NCBI GenBank assembly: GCA_013368445.1
Contig: JAACJO010000007.1
Location: 744,001 to 808,000, forward strand
From: Leucocoprinus leucothites
Lineage: Eukaryota; Basidiomycota; Agaricomycetes; Agaricales; Agaricaceae
DNA length: 64,000 nucleotides
Reading direction: 5' to 3'
The notes under the pieces were generated by a model. The model was not told where the DNA came from and searched no databases. It saw only the letters and a list, made by a program, of their open reading frames with translations. The position numbers were made by a program, and so were the translations under genes. Below, piece by piece: positions 22,194 to 33,659 of the stretch. Numbering within the stretch: the first letter of the stretch is position 1; every line of letters begins with the position of its first letter.

Positions 22194-24807
22194 TCACCAT
22201 AAGGGTTGAATATCCTCATCCTTCCATCCTCTAGCCCTGGCTTCCCAGTACCCACCAGTATATACCCAATCATTCCCAACTTGTTTGAACCACCGGGCCT
22301 GCCTGTCGTGTCCTTGCTTGCGCCTTTCGCGTTGCATCTCTTCGATTCTATGTTTCGCTACTTCCGCTGCCTCTACTTCTCCCTTCTCTAATGCTTGGAC
22401 ATCGGGCCTGTACCTAGAGTCTGTTGGAGGTAAATTTCCGACCAGGTTGGGGGTAATCTCGTTTAAAGTGATTCCAAACGCCGTAAAACCATAATAGTCT
22501 TGTGCATCTTTTGGGAAAGGTTTGATCCGCCATAAGACGCGGAGATGCGAAGAATCGAGTGTTTGAGATATCTGGTCATCCCATTTCCCTTCCAAACGAC
22601 TAACGATGTCGCCGGTTGGCGAGTAAATATTTCCTGATACCACATTCGAAGGTCCCCAATAACCATTTTGCTTGAAGTCCACCACACAGCGATATTGGTT
22701 GGTGTTGTTTTCCACAGTTAATTCGCCGCAATGTTCAAGGTATTTAGTACCGACTAGAAGGTTACGCATAAACGACGACGGCCTCGTCCTTCAAGCTCGA
22801 TTATTCAAAAGAGAATTCCTTGAAAATAAGTATCGACGCGTACCATGTAAAATGGTCATTGCCAATTCTCAACCGAGTGACACCTTGAGGAATTATTTCA
22901 AGGCTCTTGCCTGATTTGTTCGAACGTCATGTCTCCACCTTTGAAACGATATATGCTATTCGACATACCCCAAAATTTCGTCCGCCCAGCAGATGTGGCT
23001 GCGAGTTCCCAACCATCCCCTTCGGCATGATAAGCTAATTCCACAGGGTGATGGCGAACTTTTTCGGCTATGAATTTCATTCTAGTGTCCTCAAATGTCT
23101 CAGCTAGCATCGGGTTGCTAGTAGTCACGATGAATAAAGCTAGTATCTAAACAATATCTCACTCACAATCCTTTCCTTCCCGACCGGTGGCGCGTATGAG
23201 CATAGCTGGAGATAGCAAAAGCTGCGACAAATGAAAGTCGGTTGATAGGGTCGGTGGCACGGACGGCTTCGTCCAAGAGGCTATGATATTCTACTTCTTC
23301 TGCCAGTCGCTGGAGCAAAGTCAGTGGCTCATTGAATGTCACTGGGAGTGTAATAGTGGACAGATCCTATAAAATCTTGAGAAATACAAAATGAGCACAA
23401 GGAAAAGAGGACGGCACCTTGCCAACGTTCTTCTTAAGCACTGCAAATAGACTGCCCTCATCTCCAAGTACTTGTGAAGGTAATCGAGTTCGCCTAGCTA
23501 TGGTTCGAGTGTCATATTTTGAACCCTGGGTAAACCGTGGAGTAGGCTGGCTGACTTCCTCCTCTAGATCAGTCTCGTCGCCTGACTGATCGAGCTGCTC
23601 AATGCTGCTTTGGCTGTCAATTGTCGATATCCGGTTTATGATTTCTAGCTGTTCTGGTGAGGCTTGAGCGTCCATCACAAATTCTTCCGGTCCATCACTC
23701 ATAGTATCCACGGCATCATGCCACTCGTAGGTGCCATCGCTGATGGTCGTTGCGATTGAATGTCGACGATAGTGCTCAGGTGAGCTCCTCAAGTGATCGA
23801 GCTCATCGCGAACAGTTTCTTCCGCGTGTGGCGGGAGAGGTGAATGATGGGTGCCGGAAGGTTCACTGATAACACAAGACTTCAGAAGAATAGCATTTTG
23901 GGTCTTGAGTTGCTCAAGTAATTTAAGTACGTGTTGAGCGGTAGGGGGGAGGTCCGACGGTGACATATCAACACCAAATTCTGTAGGATGGTGTGGAGGA
24001 TCTGACAATCGTTCTGAGAGACAAATGAGTAGAATTAAACAGAACGGCATACGCTTTTTGAATAGATTAAAGACTACGTCTTTCGGGTGATCTTTATGCT
24101 TGTCCTTCTCTTGTTTTTTGCTTAAACTTGGTGTTTTCTTGATCGGAAACTCCTGTAAAAGGATCAAAATCGCCTCCTCGAGTTGCTCGATTAACTGCTC
24201 GGGGGTGATCATGACGGTAGAGAGCATTGATGGAGATTAGACATACGGGAGCCATGGCTTCTACAAGATTCTCCGACTTGGACAGACTGATGCTTGCCTG
24301 ACGCACACTCCTGCGAGAACTATGCGATCTTTTCGCCTCATTTCCCAGGAATATGAATTTTCTGTAAGTGGTCTTATAAACGTCGAAATCGATATTGGTA
24401 AGATCTGCGAACCTGAGGGCCGTCATCCACATATTGAAATCTCCTGTGCTGAGACATTTTATATGGAACGTTGCGCTGTTCGAATCGATGTGGATGTCCT
24501 TTCGCCCAGGCGCGGTAGATATAGCTGCATGTTGCAAGGAAAGTTCATCCCGAACTGGTTGGTCTGGGCCAAAGGAATACTGCAGGAGACCTGTTTGGTA
24601 AAGGATGAAATACCGCCGAGCAAAGCCTAGGGACACGTCAGTTCGCCCAAACTACACATGCTGCGAATACACGCCTTGCATCTTCTTTCTGCGCTTCTTC
24701 AAAACCCATCCTTCACAAACTACAATAGGAGCTGATGTGGCCGTTTTGAAGTCGAGAGGGTTTATGACAAAATGCGATGACGCTGCTGAAGAAGTTGAGT
24801 GCTTCAT
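22194..24807 (-). CDS. Oxysterol-binding protein homologue with N-terminal PH domain
   Basis: Eight exons (24675-24807, 24247-24626, 24053-24197, 23418-24013, 23167-23366, 22969-23117, 22844-22910, 22194-22788) sum to 2265 nt, giving 754 residues. A PH domain starts near residue 35 (EGWVLKKRRKKMQGFARRYF) and ends in the ALRFADLT helix. A Ser/Asp-rich linker follows; it contains YEWHDAVD near residue 315, which resembles a FFAT motif for binding ER VAP proteins. The C-terminal ORD sterol/phosphoinositide carrier reads RLSFVAAFAISSYAH, FNPMLAETFED, GKSLEIIPQG and RPSSFMRNLLVGTKYLEH. The family fingerprint EQVSHHPP is here EKVRHHPV. By family knowledge it moves sterol or PI4P at ER-membrane contacts. 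The first intron needs a GC donor. Confidence 0.9.
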
Positions 24808-25270
24808 TGCAGCGGCGTAGCAAATAGAACTTTGGTAAAGAGTAGCTCAGGCGATGTGCTATGTGTTAAGACACCCGAGGCTTGTCAATCAAAACATGAC
24901 GACAATGACGGTGAATGTACTTAGGAAATGTGCAGAGTCTCACGGTCCCTTTTATAACTAGATTCATTTGCCACCTGAACGTTTGAACAATGACGAGATG
25001 TCAACTTCGGCTGAGCGGCCCCTGGTAAAAATTCATATCGTACTGGCTAGCCAGAAATACTCATTGAAATGTAGTGGGCTATTGCCACTTCTGCAATGGC
25101 GCCTTTGATTACACCTTGGTCCGCGTCTCGGAAATCGATCATCGATGATTAAGCTGATATAGATAGCGGGCTCCTGGTTTGTCCTATAAGCCGGGCCGCT
25201 GAAAGAACAATCCCTCCGCTGCTCCTTTCTTTCTTCCTCCTAACCACCACCACTCCTGTTTTTCACGACC
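24808..25270. promoter_or_regulatory. Divergent promoter of the OSBP gene and 6-phosphogluconate dehydrogenase
   Basis: About 460 bp between two start codons that face away. A CT-rich block with CTTTCTTTCTTCCTCC lies about 40-50 nt before the 6PGDH ATG, typical of highly expressed fungal housekeeping genes. No gene seen. Confidence 0.5.
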
Positions 25271-27266
25271 ATGGCAACGTGCGTACTTTTCCTGTTACCA
25301 CCGACCGTGCTCAAGCTGGTTGACGTGCTTGGCTTCATTATCTAGCGGTGACATCGGCTTGATTGGCCTCGCTGTTATGGTGAGCTCAACGCTTAGGAAT
25401 TTTCTATTCATGCTGAGGGGAGTACAGGGTCAAAATTTGATCCTTAACATGAACGATAAAGGCTTCAATGTTGTTGCATACAACCGTACCACTAGCAAAG
25501 TTGATCACTTCCTTGCGAACGAGGCCAAAGGTAATCACCGCCTCGATTCGGGAAAAATCGTTTAATCTGACTTCGCGCGATAAGGGACCAACATCCAAGG
25601 CGCTCATTCTATCGAGGAGCTCGTGCAGAAGCTCAAACGTCCCCGTAAAATCATCCTCCTTGTCAAGGCAGGATCTGCCGTCGATGATTTTATCGCTCAA
25701 TTGATCCCCTACCTCGAGAAAGGCGACATCATCATTGATGGTGGTAACTCACACTACCCTGACTCGATCCGCCGTACAAAGGAGTGTGAAGCCAAAGGCA
25801 TTCTTTTCGTTGGGTCCGGTGTCTCTGGTGGTGAGGAGGGCGCACGTCATGGCCCTTCCCTCATGCCAGGTGGAAGCACCGCTGCTTGGCCAGCAATCAA
25901 GGAGATTTTCCAAAAGACCTCTGCCCAGGTCAACGGTGAGCCTTGCTGCGACTGGGTTGGTGAAACTGGTTCTGGTCATTATGTCAAGATGGTTCACAAT
26001 GGTGGGTCGTCCGCTCATACTTTTGAAGTTGTCGCTGACTCTGAAACCGTCAAGGTATCGAGTACGGTGATATGCAGCTCATTGCTGAAGCCTACGATAT
26101 CCTGAAGCGTGGTTTGGGTCTCCCCGAAGATGAAATCTCGGATATTTTCGTATCATGGAACAAGGGCGTTCTCGATTCATTCTTGATCGAGATCACTGCC
26201 AATATCCTCAAGTTCAAGGACGATGACGGCGAGCCCGTCCTTACCAAAATTCTGGACAAGGCTGGTCAAAAAGGAACCGGTAAATGGACTGCTATTGCCG
26301 CTTTGGACTCCGGAACTGCAGGTGTGTCCTCATCTTCGGGCTTTATCGGGAAGGTCTGACAAGACTAGTCACCTTGATTGGTGAGGCTGTCTTTGCTCGT
26401 TGCCTTTCTGCTATCAAGGAAGAGCGCACACGCGCCAGCAAGGTTATCGCCGGTCCTCTAAAGGAACCATTCAAGGGTGACAAGAAGCAATTCATCGATG
26501 ATCTTGAGCAGGCACTCTATGCCTCAAAGATTATCTCCTACACTCAAGGTTTCATGCTCATGCGCGAGACTGCCAAGGAGGTGGGTCTTAGGGCTGTTGA
26601 TGGGATGCAGTTAATAAAAGCTTTTATAGCTTAACTGGAACTTGAACTATGCTGGCATTGCCGCAATGTGGCGGGGTGGCTGCATCATCAAGGTGATTAA
26701 GCCTGCAATTCCGGAACCTATATCCCCTGAATTCTCTATCGCAGAGTGTGTTCCTAGGCGATATCACTGCTGCCTACAAAAAGAACTCCAACCTCGAGTC
26801 CCTCTTGTTCGATGATTTCTTCAAGAAGGGTACGACCAATCAACCGACCGAAGATATCCCTCCGTTGAATACCGTTATTTTACAGCCGTCCACAACGCTC
26901 AGCCAGGATGGAGGCGAATTATCGCCCAAGCAGTCCTTTGGGGTATTCCTACCCCCGCATTCAGCACTGCCCTCGCCTTCTTCGATGGCTACAGGAGCGA
27001 TATCCTCCCCGCCAATCTCCTTCAAGCGCAAGTGAGTTTCCTCGGAGGTCTTAAAATCAAACATATTCTCACTACTCTCAGCGCGATTACTTCGGTGCTC
27101 ACACGTTCCGAGTTCTTCCCGGCAAGGAAAATGACAAGTTCAAGACCGGCGAAGACATCCGTAAGTCACCGTGTTGATCTACTTGAGCTTTACGGACTAA
27201 TTACTGTCAGACGTCAATTGGACCGGTCGTGGTGGCAATGTCTCTGCTTCTACCTACAACACATAG
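25271..27266 (+). CDS. GND1: 6-phosphogluconate dehydrogenase, decarboxylating
   Basis: Eleven exons (25271-25278, 25346-25379, 25428-25530, 25585-26001, 26055-26321, 26369-26580, 26630-26692, 26745-26829, 26886-27031, 27082-27160, 27211-27266) sum to 1470 nt, giving 489 residues, the usual length. The first coding exon is only 8 nt. NADP-binding: [19 protein letters not shown]. Substrate motifs: [33 protein letters not shown] and [19 protein letters not shown]. The C-terminus is DYFGAHTF then NWTGRGG. It oxidises 6-phosphogluconate to ribulose-5-phosphate, making NADPH and CO2 in the cytosol; this is the third oxidative step of the pentose-phosphate pathway. The preceding step's enzyme, 6-phosphogluconolactonase, is at 45 kb in this window. 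Confidence 0.95.
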
Positions 27267-27477
27267 GCGTATTTACTACAGAAACAAAGGACATATCTAT
27301 CTACATAGAACTGTCTCGATACCTTACAGTGATAAATATACATCCCTTGCTTCATCATTCCGATCAGGCCGTAGGTGAAAGAAGGCAAGTTCACGTTATT
27401 CCCGATTTCCCGATTTGGGGTGGCTTGGAATTTGGCCAAAAACTTGAAGAATTGATTTTATGATCACCTCTGCTATC

Positions 27478-29954
27478 ATGTGTGGCATCTGCGTTAGCTT
27501 TTGTCGTTCACAGGATCTCTCATCGACCAGTGAACTCTCCAAGGCGCTGCGAGCCCTCCAATCTAATAATGTGGCCCGTGGTAGGATCGATTTCCCTTTT
27601 ACCGAGGGTGGCTGATGAATCTCATATCATGGAGGAACGCTGTAGGCCCTGATAGACAGAACACCTTTCACATTGCCATCTCTTCTCAGCCCTCGGGAGT
27701 AGCAGGCTCCGCCCAACACCAAGTCCTAGTTTTGGACTGCTTTGCTTCCGAGCTCCAGCTACGCGGGAATGTGACTGTTACCCAGCCCCATTCAAAAAAC
27801 GGGGCGGCATTGTGCTGGAATGGGGAGGTGAGCTGATGGGCCTCACTCTCGAAGACCGTTGCTGAACCCGACATAGGTTTTCGACGGACTAGAGGTTGGC
27901 ATTATTGCATTGATTGTTCTAGATCTTATTCCATATCCTTCCTAGGTACTTGGAGATGAAAATGATGGAGCCAAGTTGTTTCAGGAACTCTGTGCAGTTA
28001 AATCTGACGAGGGACTCGTGGAGGTTCTGGGAAGCCTTGAGGGTCCGTACGTAACACTCCCGGACTGACCGTTCTAACACCTGTTTACTTACACGGTACG
28101 CCACAGATATGCTTTTGTATTTTACCATGTGAGTCAGCTCTCAACGAAAGAGGTTTGTATATCTGATTGGCTAGTCAAGGCAGACCTTCAGTCACTGTAT
28201 TTCGGCCGCGACCCGCTTGGTCGAAGGTCCCTTCTAGTACACTGGCCAACGATTCACCAACCCTACTTCGTCCTCTCGTCGGTATCGGATGGAATAAACA
28301 GCAAGGTCTTCTCTTTCGAAGAGCTGGAGACGGGATTCATATATCGCCTCCGGTTATCGGATGTGAGCTCGGGCCTCGATGTAAGAATCTTATTACTTTG
28401 TCCTTGTTTCTGTTGATGGAAGAATAGTTTGTACTCGGCTTCGGAGATCATCTTGAAAGAATATCGAGGGTCCCGCCGCCACATCATGAGTTACCGTATG
28501 CAAGTCAACTCTATTCCTTATCAGAACACTGAGCTCAACCCAGCTTTCTAGGCCATACCTGCTCGAGTCAATCAGGTACTCCCGGAAGAGAACCAGCTAA
28601 ATACAGAGTCTCTAGACGTGATACCTAATCATCTGCAAGCCCCTGTGGATCGGTTGATAGCTGAGTTGGATAAGAGCGTTCGTCTGCGAGTTCAGTCTAT
28701 TCCTCGGCGAGCGTGCGTTCTATTGCTTCGACCGTCCACTTTGTAGCGTCTGACCTTGATAGTAGTCCGGCGGAGGCAAGAGTGGCGATTCTATTCAGTG
28801 GTGGCATAGACTCAACGGCGCTGTGTTATTTTGCTGATAGGTGCTCTGGGCTTTCCTTTTTATTTCATGTTAGAACGTTACCTGACGTTGGACCATAGAC
28901 ATATTCCTAAAAACGAGCCCATTGATCTACTCAACGTGGCTTTTGAGAATCCTCGGAAAATAAGAGTTCAATTAGGGGGCAATCTCGATGCACTACCTAA
29001 GCATATAAAACGCGAACGCAAGAAGAATGAGGAGAATGGTCATTTGGCGCAGCATGGTGCCTCGTATATGGTTCCTGATCGAGTAGGTGGGTTGGAAGAA
29101 TTAGAAGAACTTCGTAAAGTCTGTCCTGATAGAGTCTGGAATTTCGTGAGTCGCAAGACTAAAAAAAACTGAGTCGTTTACTAAACGGGGCATGGTCCAG
29201 GTCGAAATCAACGTTCCATATGAGGTATTTTCCTCGTAGGTTTCGACCGGGTTTCTCGACGTTAACTTGGCATTTTACAGGAAACTCAGAGGGCAAAGCC
29301 CATTGTCGAGACGATCATGTTCCCAAGCCGGACGGTTATGGATCTTGCGAGTGACCACGGCTTCTGATTTTCGTTCCCGGCTACTGACTAGACTTTCAGA
29401 GTCTCGCTTTGGCACTCTGGTTTGCGTCCAGAGGCATTAGTTCTGTGAATGCGACAGGTGAGGCCGTAGCAGCCCCTTACACAAGCACAGCTCGTGTGCT
29501 GCTCAACGGATTGGGTTCCGATGAGTTACTCGGCGGCTATGGTCGACATAGATCTGCTTTCAACTCAGGTGGCTGGCCTGCAGTCATTGAAGAGGTATAG
29601 CGAACTCTTTCTACACATGTCCTTTACAATGACACCTGGCAGCTGCAGCTTGAAATCGATCGCATACCAACGAGAAACCTTGGAAGAGATGACCGTATCA
29701 TATCTTCACATGGCAAAGAGACGCGGCATCCTTTCCTATCCCTTGATGTCGTGGCTTTCCTTGCAGAGCTTCCGGTGCATCACAAGACAGATCCACGGCT
29801 GAAGGTCGGCTTAGGGGACAAAATGTTACTGAGGTTGGCTATGAGGAAGGTCGGCCTAGAGTTGGCAAGCGCCCGGAAGAAGCGGGCGATGCAATTTGGC
29901 AGTCATTCTGCCAGAATGGAAGGAGAGCGCCGTGGGGATGTTCCATTAGATTAG
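27478..29954 (+). CDS. Asparagine synthetase domain-containing protein 1 homologue
   Basis: Supported exons: 27478-27580, 27646-27827, 27877-27894 (18 nt), 27946-28046, 28107-28128, 28180-28362 (or to 28380), about 28430-28498, about 28552-28712, 28763-28840, 28899-29145, 29201-29224, 29281-29346, 29400-29594 and 29643-29954. The class II glutamine amidotransferase half starts with the nucleophile (MCGICVSF) and includes LCWNGE, VFDGLE and YFGRDPLGRRSLL. The synthetase half has the ATP PP-loop ILFSGGIDSTAL, then VLLNGLGSDELLGGYGRH and NLGRDDRIISSHGKE. This order and the roughly 600-residue size match ASNSD1-type proteins, which differ from true asparagine synthetase and have no well-defined reaction. 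Joining 28498 to 28552 leaves the frame unresolved. The intron at 29347 needs a GC donor. Confidence 0.85.
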
Positions 29955-30198
29955 AGTCGCCTCCTGTCTACCGCTGTTGTATCGTCAGCGTCCAGTGCAG
30001 CTAAGCATAGACGCTCAAATGCTGAATTCTTGGTTAAGAAATTTCAGCCGATCAAACGACAAATTAGGCAATACCCGGCCGAAGCGTGCGCCAACCTGTG
30101 CCAGCTCTGCCGAGCCGACGACGCGTTGGTGCTTGTTTGGTGTAAAGCCAGGACTTGCTTGGGTTTTGTTTCAGCATCAGTCTTCCCTTGAACCAGTC

Positions 30199-31388
30199 AT
30201 GGCACTCGCAGCCAATGCTAGCAGATTGATAGGTATGCTTTCAATCTTTTCTTGCGAGACTAGCACTAACTATACTCAGTGCCTCTTGGTATTGCTGCTG
30301 CCCTTGTGCAGGCTAGTATTTATGATGTTCCGGGAGGTTACCGTGCAGTTATGTTCGATAGGTTTTCCGGTGTGAAAAATACGGTACGTTTCTCTTGGGA
30401 ATTGAGCATCTCATAGGTGGGTTACTTAAAAGAATGAGACACTAGGCTTCAGGAGAAGGTACCCACTTCCTCATTCCCTGGTTGCAACGTGCTATTCTCT
30501 ATGACTGTCGAATCAAACCTCGAGTATGTAACCATTTTTCGACGAGCTTTTTTTGTCCTGTTTAAACATCATCTAGAATATCTCTACCACCACAGGGTCA
30601 AAGGATTTACAGATGGTTTCTATCACACTACGTGTGCTGTCAAGACCCGACGTTGAGCATCTCCCCAGAATTTACCAGAGCCTTGGCATGGATTATGATG
30701 AAAGAGTTCTTCCATCTATTGGAAATGAGGTTCTCAAGAGCATTGTTGCGCAGTTTGATGCGGCAGAACTTATTACACAACGTGAAGTGGTGAGTACTAA
30801 CTTGGTTTCTTACTACTTACCCAAGGGTTACACCTTGACAGGTTTCTTCTCGCATTCGTGCTGACCTCCTTCAACGCGCTGGCGAGTTTAACCTCAAGCT
30901 GGAAGATGTCTCTATCACACATCTCACCTTCGGCAAGGTCTGCATTTTACTATTTGCTAGGGTTGATACGATATTGACTGTTTCCATTCAGGAATTCACT
31001 CAAGCTGTCGAAGCCAAGCAGATTGCGCAGCAAGGTAAATTTACTCATTCACCAGCTACAACGGATCTAGACTAATCGCTGTAGACGCTGAGCGTGCCAA
31101 ATTCATTGTCGAGAAGGTAAGCCGTGGAGTACGAAGTTGGGGCGCTCACTTATTGCTATTAAACAGGCCGAGCAAGAACGACAGGCGGCGGTCATTCGTG
31201 CGGAAGGAGAAGCTGAAGCTGCAGCCACCATCTCTCGTGCACTTGATAAGGCAGGAGATGCTTTTGTTGCCCTCAGGAAGATCGAGGCTAGCAAGGCAAT
31301 TGTGCAGTCACTTTCCGGTAACCCGAATGTGACATATATCCCGAGTAGCAGTGGGAACGTGTTATTGAATGTACCTACGAACAAATAG
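30199..31388 (+). CDS. PHB1: Prohibitin-1
   Basis: Eight exons (30199-30232, 30280-30383, 30446-30523, 30577-30789, 30842-30937, 30992-31034, 31085-31116, 31167-31388) sum to 822 nt, giving 273 residues, the normal PHB1 length. The N-terminal anchor ([26 protein letters not shown]) leads into the SPFH/PHB domain ([51 protein letters not shown]). The coiled coil follows ([40 protein letters not shown]). With Phb2 it forms ring scaffolds in the mitochondrial inner membrane that regulate the m-AAA protease and respiratory-complex turnover. PHB2 is not in this window. Only about 245 bp separate it from the upstream ASNSD1-like gene. Confidence 0.95.
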
Positions 31389-31735
31389 AGAATATACTGG
31401 GCAGGGCAATGGCGTCTATTTGGAAATGAATTACTGGATGGGGAGTGAAAAGTCAGAATACGACGTCAGGTTTCCGAGTCGGCGGAATGAGGAGGTTATG
31501 TGATCAGATAACTCCCACGGCAGTTAGGCCGTGCTTTGCTCTTGACTGTCATCGTCTGTCTCTCAGTATCTTCTCTTTTTCTTTTTCCTCTCTCCTCTCG
31601 TCTATTTCCTCTGGTCTGACGGACTTCTCTATCCTATACTGTCTACCGTTTCCCTGTCTTTCGTGTGTAGCCTTCCCTGGTTTTGTTGCGCCCACTTATA
31701 CTGTCTCAGGTCTCATTTCTTTCATCTTCTAAATC
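31389..31735. promoter_or_regulatory. Promoter and 5' leader of the PUB1-like gene
   Basis: About 350 bp. A dense pyrimidine tract at 31550-31720 (repeated TCTCTT and CCTCTC) precedes the start codon, as in strongly expressed fungal genes. The open frame within it is an artefact of this bias. Confidence 0.5.
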
Positions 31736-33261
31736 ATGAATCCAATGGGCATGGGAGGACCTGCGGAGGCTCCGGTATGTTACTGTAATACTATCCTTAC
31801 CGTTCTCTGTCACTGATTTCGTTCATTATCGTTATCACACGTCACCTCATTAATCTTCTGCCTCTTAGCGGCGCGCTCATCTCTATGTTGGGAACTTGAG
31901 TCCCCGTGTTACGGAGTACATGCTGACAGAGATATTCGCTGTTGCTGGCCCCGTTCAGCACGTCAAAATCATTCCTGACCGTAACTACCAGCATGGTGGT
32001 CTCAACTACGGCTTTGTGGAATACATGGATATGCGCTCTGCCGAGACCGCGCTGCAGACTCTCAACGGCCGCAAAATTTTCGATACTGAAATTCGAGTTA
32101 ACTGGGCTTACCAGGGCCAACAAAACAAGGAAGACACTTCTGGTCACTACCACGTCTTTGTCGGTGATCTCAGCCCCGAGGTCAACGATGAGGTGCTTGC
32201 CAAGGCGTTCAGTGCCTTCGGAACTCTATCCGATGCTAGAGTTATGTGGGATATGAACTCTGGCAAGTCTCGTGGGTATGGTTTCCTCGCCTTCCGCGAT
32301 AAGACCGATGCCGAGCAGGCTATCGCGACTATGAACGGTGAATGGCTCGGATCTCGCGCCATTCGTGTCAACTGGGCCAACCAAAAAACGCAGGGCGGCA
32401 CCCCAGCTGTAGCAGCATCTCCCCGTCCTGCTGGCAACACTGGCGGGGCGCCGGCTCCTATTAATTTCCAAGGCGGACCGCTATCTTATGAATCTGTCGT
32501 CCAGCAAACCCCTGCTTATAACACCACAGTCTACGTCGGCAACCTCGTTCCCTACTGTACTCAGGCCGACTTGATTCCGCTATTCCAGTCCATTGGATAC
32601 CTCTCGGAGATCCGTATGCAATCAGACCGCGGTTTCGCATTCGTCAAACTGGACACTCACGAGCATGCTGCTATGGCTATTGTTCAACTGCAAGGACAAA
32701 TGGTTCATGGAAGGCCCATTAAATGTAGCTGGGGTAAGGATCGTGCTGATGGCACTACTACAGCGCAACCGGCTGCGATGAGCCCTAGCACCACCGCAAC
32801 TCCTTATGCTGGCATGGTGAGTAGTGATCTCCTTGGCAATCGTAGTTACTCATCTCAGTCTCACAATCAGCCTATGTATGGAATGCCCCAGCCAAACACC
32901 TACGGTCAATATGGATTTGGAGCTTATCCAGGGTTCCCGGGTCAAGCTGCAGGACAACCAGGTGCGCCTGGCGCTACCTCCCCTGGTATGCCACAGCCTG
33001 CGGCTGGCGGCGCAGCCTTGGGATTGACTGGTGCTCCCCAACAAGGTGTTCCTGATCCCAATGCAGCGGCCGGTCAGGCCGGTCAGGCTCAATGGGGTGG
33101 TGCTGATCCCAACTCCTACTACTCTAACTACTGGGGCGGTATGTCATACTTGTACGTGGAATAACTCCCAAATACTAACCTGGCGTGTAGGGTACTACGG
33201 TCAACAACCTGCAGCTGGTCAACAAGGTGCTACCGACACCCCGATGCCTGGTCAAGCGTAA
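31736..33261 (+). CDS. PUB1: Three-RRM RNA-binding protein, Pub1/TIA-1 type
   Basis: Exons 31736-31774, 31869-33138 and 33191-33261 give 459 residues. RRM1 (about 14-90) has HLYVGNLSPRV and NYGFVEY. RRM2 (about 102-178) has VFVGDLSPEV and RGYGFLAF, then IRVNWANQK. RRM3 (about 230-300) has VYVGNLVPYC and RGFAFVKL, then IKCSWGKDR. The tail is rich in Gly, Gln, Pro and Tyr and is prion-like or low-complexity. This architecture is that of yeast Pub1, fission-yeast Csx1-type and animal TIA-1 proteins, which bind U- or AU-rich mRNA and join stress granules. A 42-nt segment at 32817-32858 has perfect splice ends and a length divisible by three, so two isoforms are possible. Confidence 0.92.
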
Positions 33262-33659
33262 ATATCGTTTTGCTAAGTCTCTATTCTCTTTACTTTCTGT
33301 ATCCTTCCCGTCGCTCTTTTATACTTGTCTTGTTCTTGCCGCGCAGTGACGTGAGATTGACCCCTGTTATAGTTCCTCAACTTAAGTGACTGTGCTATGT
33401 AGCAGTTTGCATCGTTGTCTCAAATTGATCATTTCTCCACTGTCTGCCTGTCTATACTTCTTTCCTGTCTATGTATCTCTTAGTCACCAGAATCCGTTTT
33501 ACCCTTCTCGAACACGATGCCCACACCTGTCTGAAGGTAGTCGGGTGTATAATGACTGGTTTCTTTGCGATTAAAAGGTACATAAGATATGAAAAATTAG
33601 CGGGTATATGATCAATTGCAGTGCGAAGGCGGGGAAACAAAATATTCAGTCATTCACAA
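33262..33659. other. Convergent 3' region between PUB1-like and ATG16
   Basis: About 400 bp between two stop codons that face each other. The DNA is T-rich with repeated CTGTC and TTCTTT words, consistent with a long 3' UTR of the PUB1-like gene. No gene seen. Confidence 0.5.
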
